DNA from: Nonomuraea rhodomycinica
Lineage (GTDB): Bacteria > Actinomycetota > Actinomycetes > Streptosporangiales > Streptosporangiaceae
NCBI RefSeq assembly: GCF_013363995.1
Contig: NZ_JABWGO010000001.1
Location: forward strand, 1,931,222 to 1,995,221
Direction of reading: 5' to 3'
DNA: 64,000 bases
Shown one piece after another: positions 59,442 to 64,000 of this stretch; position 1 is the first letter of the stretch; every line of letters starts with the position of its first letter. The position numbers were made by a program, and so were the translations under genes. The notes under the pieces are model-generated. The model saw only the letters and a list, made by a program, of their open reading frames with translations. It ran no database searches and was not told the origin of the DNA.

Positions 59442-60590
59442 TCAGTCCAGGTAGTCGCGCAGCATCTGCGCCCTGGTCGGATGGCGGAGCTTGGCCAGGG
59501 TCTTGGACTCGATCTGCCGGATGCGCTCCCGGGTGACGCCGAACTCCCTGCCCACCTCCTCCAGCGTGCGCGGATGCCCGTCGGCCAGGCCGAAGCGGAG
59601 CTGGATGATGCGCTGCTCGCGGTCCGACAGGGTGGCCAGGATGTCGTCGAGCTGGTCCTGCAGCATGATGAAGGCGGCGGCCTCCATGGGCACGACCGCG
59701 TCCGCGTCCTCGATGAAGTCGCCGAGGTCGGAGTCCTCCTCGCCGATGGGCGACTGGAGCGACACGGGCTCCTGCGCGATGCGCTGGATCTCCACCACCC
59801 TGTCGACGGGGAGATCCATCTCCTTGGCGATCTCCTCGGGCACGGGCTCGCGGCCGAGGTCCTGGTGGAGCTGGCGCTGCACCCGGACGAGCTTGTTGAT
59901 CGTCTCCACCATGTGGACGGGGATCCGGATCGTGCGGGCCTGGTCGGCGATCGCCCTCGTGATCGCCTGCCGGATCCACCAGGTGGCGTAGGTGGAGAAC
60001 TTGTAGCCCTTGGTGTAGTCGAACTTCTCCACCGCGCGGATCAGGCCGAGATTGCCCTCCTGGATCAGGTCCAGGAACAGCATCCCCCGCCCCACGTACC
60101 GCTTGGCGATCGACACCACGAGCCTGAGGTTGGCCTCGATGAGGCGCTGCTTGGCCCTCGTGCCCTGCCACACGAGCTCCCTGAACTCCGGGAAGGCCAG
60201 GCGCGACACCCCGTTGGCCAGCTTGTCCTCGGCGAACAGGCCGGCTTCGATCGACTTGGCGAGCTCCACCTCCTCCTCAGCCGTCAGCAAGGGCACCCGG
60301 CCGATCTCCCGCAGGTAGATGCGGACCAGATCGCTGGTCGGCGCCCGCTTGCCCACGTCTTCCTCATCGGCGCGGGAGGTGTCGTCGTCGCCCTGGGGCT
60401 CGAGGACCTCCACGCCGTTCTCGGCGAGCATGCGCACGACGCGTTCCAGCGCGTCGGACGGCAACTCTGATCGGTCAAGCGCGGCGGCGACGTCATCGAC
60501 GGTGACGCTTCCGCGCTCTCTTCCTTTCGCGACGAGGTCCGCCACCTGATCTACCGATGGCGGCCCGCTTGGCAGCACCGATGCACCCAC
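59442..60590 (-). CDS. RpoD/SigA-family RNA polymerase sigma factor
   Basis: A 382-residue sigma-70 factor. Region 1.2 is [20 protein letters not shown], region 2 is [20 protein letters not shown] followed by [20 protein letters not shown], and region 3 is [15 protein letters not shown]. Region 4 is [20 protein letters not shown] with the helix-turn-helix [20 protein letters not shown]. It lies beside dnaG as in the classical rpsU-dnaG-rpoD arrangement, and is probably the principal or a principal-like sigma factor. The N-terminus lacks the long acidic extension of HrdB. Start GTG 60590. Confidence 0.9.
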   Translation of the reverse strand: MGASVLPSGPPSVDQVADLVAKGRERGSVTVDDVAAALDRSELPSDALERVVRMLAENGVEVLEPQGDDDTSRADEEDVGKRAPTSDLVRIYLREIGRVPLLTAEEEVELAKSIEAGLFAEDKLANGVSRLAFPEFRELVWQGTRAKQRLIEANLRLVVSIAKRYVGRGMLFLDLIQEGNLGLIRAVEKFDYTKGYKFSTYATWWIRQAITRAIADQARTIRIPVHMVETINKLVRVQRQLHQDLGREPVPEEIAKEMDLPVDRVVEIQRIAQEPVSLQSPIGEEDSDLGDFIEDADAVVPMEAAAFIMLQDQLDDILATLSDREQRIIQLRFGLADGHPRTLEEVGREFGVTRERIRQIESKTLAKLRHPTRAQMLRDYLD

Positions 60591-60935
60591 GGGAGACAGT
60601 CTGCAGTATTGCTTCCATAAAATGGCAGACCCATTTTTGGCACCGAAGGTAAGGCGTCGGCCCTTACCGAATTGAGATCCATTAAAGGTTTAGCCGGAGA
60701 TTGATCAGGAAAGAAAAGTCAATTACGCGACCGGGTAACGGGGCGCCGCGACGACGGCGGGCGGCGCCCGTGCCGCGGCCTGCCCGGACGCCTCCTCGCG
60801 AGACGGCTCGGCGCGTGTCTTGCCCGGCATGCCGGATGTGCGGACGACTGATGCGAATAACACTTTCCTTCACAACAGCTCGGCTTTGTGCCGATCCATG
60901 CCATACGCGTTCTCCGAACGCGCGGCGGCGCCGCC
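60591..60935. promoter_or_regulatory. 345-bp gap upstream of the sigma factor gene
   Basis: No protein gene is seen here. The 60600-60730 part is AT-rich and holds an inverted repeat GGTAAGG (60648-60654)/CCTTACC (60662-60668) and, on the minus strand, TTGACT at about 60716-60721, so it should carry the sigma factor promoter. A short hairpin CGCGTTC-TCC-GAACGCG (60906-60922) just after dnaG may end that transcript. Confidence 0.45.
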
Positions 60936-62777
60936 TCAGCTTCCGGCGGCGCGTTCCCTCAGCACCCGCCGCTGCTGCTCCAGCGCCACCAGCTCGCCGA
61001 ACAGCTTGTTGTACTCCTGCTGCTCGTCCACCGGGTTGAGGCGCTGGATGCGGGACTTGACCTGGGCGATGGCCCGGTCGACCGCGATGGCCTCGATGGC
61101 CGCCAGCATGGCGGCGCCGTAACGCTCCTCGACGTGCGCGTCGGCCTGGATCGCCTCCACCGCGAACCGGGTCACCAGCACCCGCGCCGCCTCGTCCGGC
61201 GCCTGCTCCAGCAGGCGGTCGACCCACCCGCGCCCGCCGTGCCCGGCCGTCGCCGTGCCGCCCGCCGCCGCGATCACCTGGCGCAGCGTCACGTGGTCGG
61301 CCACGGTGAACGCCTGCGGGTCGAGCGCGTCGAAGCGCGGCCCGAGCAGCGCCGGACGCTGCACGGCCAGCTTGAGCAGCTCGGCCTCCACCCGGGTGTG
61401 CGGGTCGACCGGCGCGGGTCGCGGCGCGCGCTGGGGACGGCCCGCCTGGGCGTTGCCCACCTCGGCGATGCGCTGCATGACGAACCGCTCGTCCATGAAG
61501 CCCAGCCACCGGTCGAGGTCGATGGCGTAGCGCTTGCGCAGGCCGGGGTCCTTGATGCCGGCCACGATCGGCGCCGCCGCGTCGAGTGCCGCGATCTTGC
61601 CCTCGTTGCTGCGCAGGTCGTAGCGGGCGATCGTGCTGCGGATGGCGAACTGGAACAGCGGCTCGCGGCCGGCGATCAGGTCGCGCACGGCCGCGTCGCC
61701 CTGCTTGACCCGCAGGTCGCACGGGTCGAGCCCGTCGGGCTGCACGGCCACGTAGGTCTGGGTGACGAACTTCTGCTCGTCGGCGAACGCCCGCAGGGCG
61801 GCCTTCTGCCCGGCGGCGTCGCCGTCGAAGGTGAAGATCACCTCGCCGCGGAACTCGGCCTGGTCGAGCAGGAAGCGCCGCAGCACCTTGATGTGCTCCT
61901 CGCCGAACGAGGTGCCGCAGGTGGCCACGGCCGTCGGCACCCCGGCCAGGTGGCAGGCCATCACGTCGGTGTAGCCCTCGACGATCACCGCCTGGGAGCG
62001 CTTGGAGATCTCCCGCTTGGCCAGGTCGATGCCGTAGAGGACCTGGCTCTTCTTGTACAGCGGCGAGTCGGGGGTGTTGAGGTACTTCGGCCCGTCGTCG
62101 GAGTCGAGCAGCTTGCGCGCGCCGAACCCGATGACGTCGCCCGTCGCGTCGCGGATCGGCCAGACGAGCCGCCCGCGGAACCGGTCGATCGGCCCCCGGC
62201 GGCCCTCCCTGACCAGCCCGCCCTTGATCAGCTCCTCGGCGGTGAACCCGCGCCCCATGAGGTGGCGGGCCAGCGCCTCCCACTCGGCGGGCGCGTAGCC
62301 CACGCCGAACGCCTCGGCGTCGGCCCGCTCGAAGCCGCGCTCGGACAGGAAGCGCCGCCCGGGCGCCGCGTCGGGGCTCATGAGCTTGGCGGCGTAGAAC
62401 TCGGCGGCGGCGCGGTGCGCCTCGATGAGCCGCGCCCGCTCGCCGTGGTCGCGCCGCGGCACGTAGCCGCCCTGCTCGTACTGGAGCTGGATCCCGGCCC
62501 GCTGCGCCAGCCGCTCGACGGCCTCGCCGAATGTCAGGTGCTCGATCCGCTCCACGAACGTGATCACGTCCCCGCCCTCGGAGCAGCCGAAGCAGAAGTA
62601 CATGCCGCGCTCGGGGGTGACGTTGAACGACGGGGTCTTCTCGTCGTGGAAGGGACACAGGCCCTTGAGGTTGCCGCCGCCGGCGTTGCGCAACTGGATG
62701 TGCTCGCCGATCACCTCGGCGATGGGCGATCGCTCGCGTACGAGCGCGATGTCGACGTCACGGATGCGGCCAGCCAC
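60936..62777 (-). CDS. dnaG: DNA primase
   Basis: A 613-residue DnaG. The CHC2 zinc-binding domain is at residues 1-100 (LCPFHDEKTPSFNV, FCFGCSEGGD). The catalytic core starts near 120, with RGRLVWPIRDATGDVIGFGA, and the TOPRIM domain has VIVEGYTDVMACHLAG and EVIFTFDGDAAGQKA for metal binding. The C-terminal helicase-binding domain runs from about 450. It makes RNA primers at replication forks. Start GTG 62777. Confidence 0.95.
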   Translation of the reverse strand: MAGRIRDVDIALVRERSPIAEVIGEHIQLRNAGGGNLKGLCPFHDEKTPSFNVTPERGMYFCFGCSEGGDVITFVERIEHLTFGEAVERLAQRAGIQLQYEQGGYVPRRDHGERARLIEAHRAAAEFYAAKLMSPDAAPGRRFLSERGFERADAEAFGVGYAPAEWEALARHLMGRGFTAEELIKGGLVREGRRGPIDRFRGRLVWPIRDATGDVIGFGARKLLDSDDGPKYLNTPDSPLYKKSQVLYGIDLAKREISKRSQAVIVEGYTDVMACHLAGVPTAVATCGTSFGEEHIKVLRRFLLDQAEFRGEVIFTFDGDAAGQKAALRAFADEQKFVTQTYVAVQPDGLDPCDLRVKQGDAAVRDLIAGREPLFQFAIRSTIARYDLRSNEGKIAALDAAAPIVAGIKDPGLRKRYAIDLDRWLGFMDERFVMQRIAEVGNAQAGRPQRAPRPAPVDPHTRVEAELLKLAVQRPALLGPRFDALDPQAFTVADHVTLRQVIAAAGGTATAGHGGRGWVDRLLEQAPDEAARVLVTRFAVEAIQADAHVEERYGAAMLAAIEAIAVDRAIAQVKSRIQRLNPVDEQQEYNKLFGELVALEQQRRVLRERAAGS

Positions 62778-62839
62778 GCCGGTGAGTCTATTGCGACCGG
62801 CGGACAGACCCCACCCCGGCGACCGCGCTGAGTCCGGTT

Positions 62840-62869
62840 TGAGGTGATGGGAAGGGTGATATCACCTCA
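62840..62869. promoter_or_regulatory. inverted repeat between dnaG and lipoprotein genes
   Basis: TGAGGTGAT (62840-62848) and ATCACCTCA (62861-62869) are perfect 9-bp arms 12 bases apart. They lie in the 184-bp gap between the divergent dnaG and lipoprotein genes. The site could be an operator, or a hairpin in the lipoprotein leader. Confidence 0.45.
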
Positions 62870-62961
62870 GCGCCCGGAATGCGGAAAACGTGTCCAGCCT
62901 GTTGTCCACGTCGGCTACAAAGGTAAAGCGCGGGGTGGATACGGTGACGCGGGTGGAGATC

Positions 62962-63819
62962 ATGCGATCGGGGCTTCTGGGACGTTGGGCCGCCGTGGCG
63001 GGCGCACTGCTGCTGACCGGCGCCTGCGCCCAGTCGACCGGGGTGGCGGGGGTCAGCGCCCAGTCGCCCGAGACCGTACCGCCGGCCGCGACCGGGCCGA
63101 CGCCCGTCGTCACCGGGACCATCCCCGGCCCGGACGCCACGACGGAGGCGTCGGTGCAGGCGCCGAAGGGCAAGTCGCCGGTCAACGTGCCGCCGCCGCG
63201 GCTGTCCGACTTCACCTACGCCTTCCCCGTGACCGGCTGCCAGGTCAGCTACCAGCGTCAGCTGCTCGTGCTGCCGAAGACGACGATCTGGGCGGGCAAG
63301 GGGTGCACGTTCGTCTCGCCCGCGAACGGCGTCGTGGACGAGGTGAGCACCAGCGACCGGTGGAGCGCGGCCACCGACCGGGGCCAGGACCGGGAGGGCC
63401 GCTTCGTCACGGTCGTCGGCGACGACGGCGTCCGCTACCTCGGCGGCCACCTCGACTCGGTGGCCGCCGGCATCAGGCCCGGGGTGCGGGTGACGGCGGG
63501 GCAGGCGCTCGGCCGGGTCGGCGCCTCCGGCAACGCCCGCACGCAGGGGTCCAACCTGTACTTCGCGATCTCGTGGAAGACCGGCTCGTCGGCCTGGTGG
63601 GTGCGGCGCGGCATGGTCAACCCCTGGCGGTACCTCGACGCGTGGCTGTCGGGCAACCGGACGCTCTCCCCGCGCGAGGAGACCATGGCCACCCGGGCCC
63701 GGCTCGGCGAGACGCCCCGCTGCCAGGTGCAGTGCGCCTCGAAGAAGCCGGTCAAGAAGAAGCGCGAGCCGCGCGAGACGCCGGACCCGGTGATCACGAT
63801 CACGGTCAACCCGACCTGA
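62962..63819 (+). CDS. lipoprotein with degenerate M23/LytM-like domain
   Basis: A 285-residue lipoprotein (lipobox LLTGAC at about residues 17-22) with a Pro/Thr-rich linker. The domain at about 85-220 has M23 order: YAFPVTGC, FVSPANGVVDEV, YLGGHLDSVAAGIRPGVRVT, GQALGRVGASGNARTQGS, NLYFAISW. The first zinc residues are missing and the usual HLHFE motif is NLYFA, so hydrolase activity is unlikely; it may bind or regulate like EnvC/NlpD factors. The C-terminus is a Lys/Arg-rich tail (KKPVKKKREPRE). Start ATG 62962 has GGTGGAGA upstream. Confidence 0.78.
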   Translation: MRSGLLGRWAAVAGALLLTGACAQSTGVAGVSAQSPETVPPAATGPTPVVTGTIPGPDATTEASVQAPKGKSPVNVPPPRLSDFTYAFPVTGCQVSYQRQLLVLPKTTIWAGKGCTFVSPANGVVDEVSTSDRWSAATDRGQDREGRFVTVVGDDGVRYLGGHLDSVAAGIRPGVRVTAGQALGRVGASGNARTQGSNLYFAISWKTGSSAWWVRRGMVNPWRYLDAWLSGNRTLSPREETMATRARLGETPRCQVQCASKKPVKKKREPRETPDPVITITVNPT

Positions 63820-63840
63820 GCCGCCCTCCGGCGGCGGCCG

Positions 63841-64000
63841 TCAGCCCGAGGCCAGCTCCTTGGGGTCGGCGACCTCGCCGGAGCGGATGCGGTCCTGGAT
63901 GCCCCCGACGACGTCCCAGACGTTGACGTTCATGCCGGCCACCACCCGGCCCTGGCGCAGCCAGTACGCGACGAACTCGAGGTCGTCCACGGACCCGCTG
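63841..64000 (-). CDS. NAD(P)/FAD-dependent oxidoreductase, C-terminus only
   Basis: The last 52 residues of a gene that runs off the right edge: FVAYWLRQGRVVAGMNVNVW, then DVVGGIQDRIRSGEVADPKE. This matches the C-terminal reductase domain of ferredoxin/rubredoxin reductases (the A-F/Y-W-L-x2-G-x-V-x-A-G-M-N-V-N-x-W pattern). The FAD and NAD domains lie outside the window. Confidence 0.75.
   Translation of the reverse strand, partial: SGSVDDLEFVAYWLRQGRVVAGMNVNVWDVVGGIQDRIRSGEVADPKELASG

Overview
The window is very high-GC DNA with actinomycete features: GTG and TTG starts, chains of genes joined by 4-bp ATGA/GTGA overlaps, twin-arginine and lipobox export signals, an F420-type oxidoreductase, a PknG/GlnX/GlnH locus and a dnaG-rpoD pair. 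A filamentous actinomycete of the Streptosporangiaceae kind fits best; that placement is inference from gene content, not from a marker gene alignment. No phage, IS element or CRISPR array is visible. One tRNA (Asn) is present.

Layout. 1-9 kb: the start of a Gfo/Idh/MocA gene, a secreted I36-like inhibitor, a cysteine desulfurase fused to a methyltransferase, an XRE regulator, a secreted metzincin protease with DUF11-like repeats, and a TetR/cupin divergent pair with a palindromic operator. 9-18 kb: a stress/dormancy cluster (two tandem-domain universal stress proteins, GH65 phosphorylase, DoxX, two CBS+BON proteins, DUF1876 protein, zinc alcohol dehydrogenase, adenylate kinase). Its promoters share a GGGAC-N4-GTCCC type box, like the DosR/DevR box of actinobacterial dormancy regulons. 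18-22 kb: a Tat-exported KstD-like flavoprotein, an F420/PPOX protein and an MFS transporter.

22-32 kb is the most interesting part: an FxSxx-COOH (Fxs) cyclophane RiPP locus. It has a 52-residue precursor ending in FNSAM, a NB-ARC/TPR protein, an alpha-ketoglutarate HExxH-type peptide hydroxylase and an FxsB-type radical SAM/SPASM maturase. The precursor is the first gene of a tight operon with a SIR2-domain protein and an nSTAND1-TPR ATPase, and a membrane-anchored macro-domain protein lies next to the maturase. Peptide modification is thus joined to a SIR2 (NAD+) module, a signal-transducing NTPase and an ADP-ribose-type reader, which suggests a conflict or programmed-death system.

32-50 kb: lipoprotein amidase, PEP-synthase/rifampin-phosphotransferase-like enzyme with its own TetR, an 1842-residue TPR protein, small membrane proteins, an ACC-deaminase-like PLP enzyme, galactokinase, enoyl-CoA hydratase, bacterial nitric oxide synthase, tRNA-Asn, YtxH-like protein and a glucosylglycerate-hydrolase-like GH. 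50-59 kb: one seven-gene operon around PknG, with a coiled-coil protein, PP2C phosphatase, VWA protein, FHA protein, GlnX-like sensor and GlnH-like lipoprotein, closed by an 18-bp-stem terminator. 59-64 kb: RpoD-type sigma factor, DnaG primase, a degenerate M23 lipoprotein and the tail of a FAD reductase.
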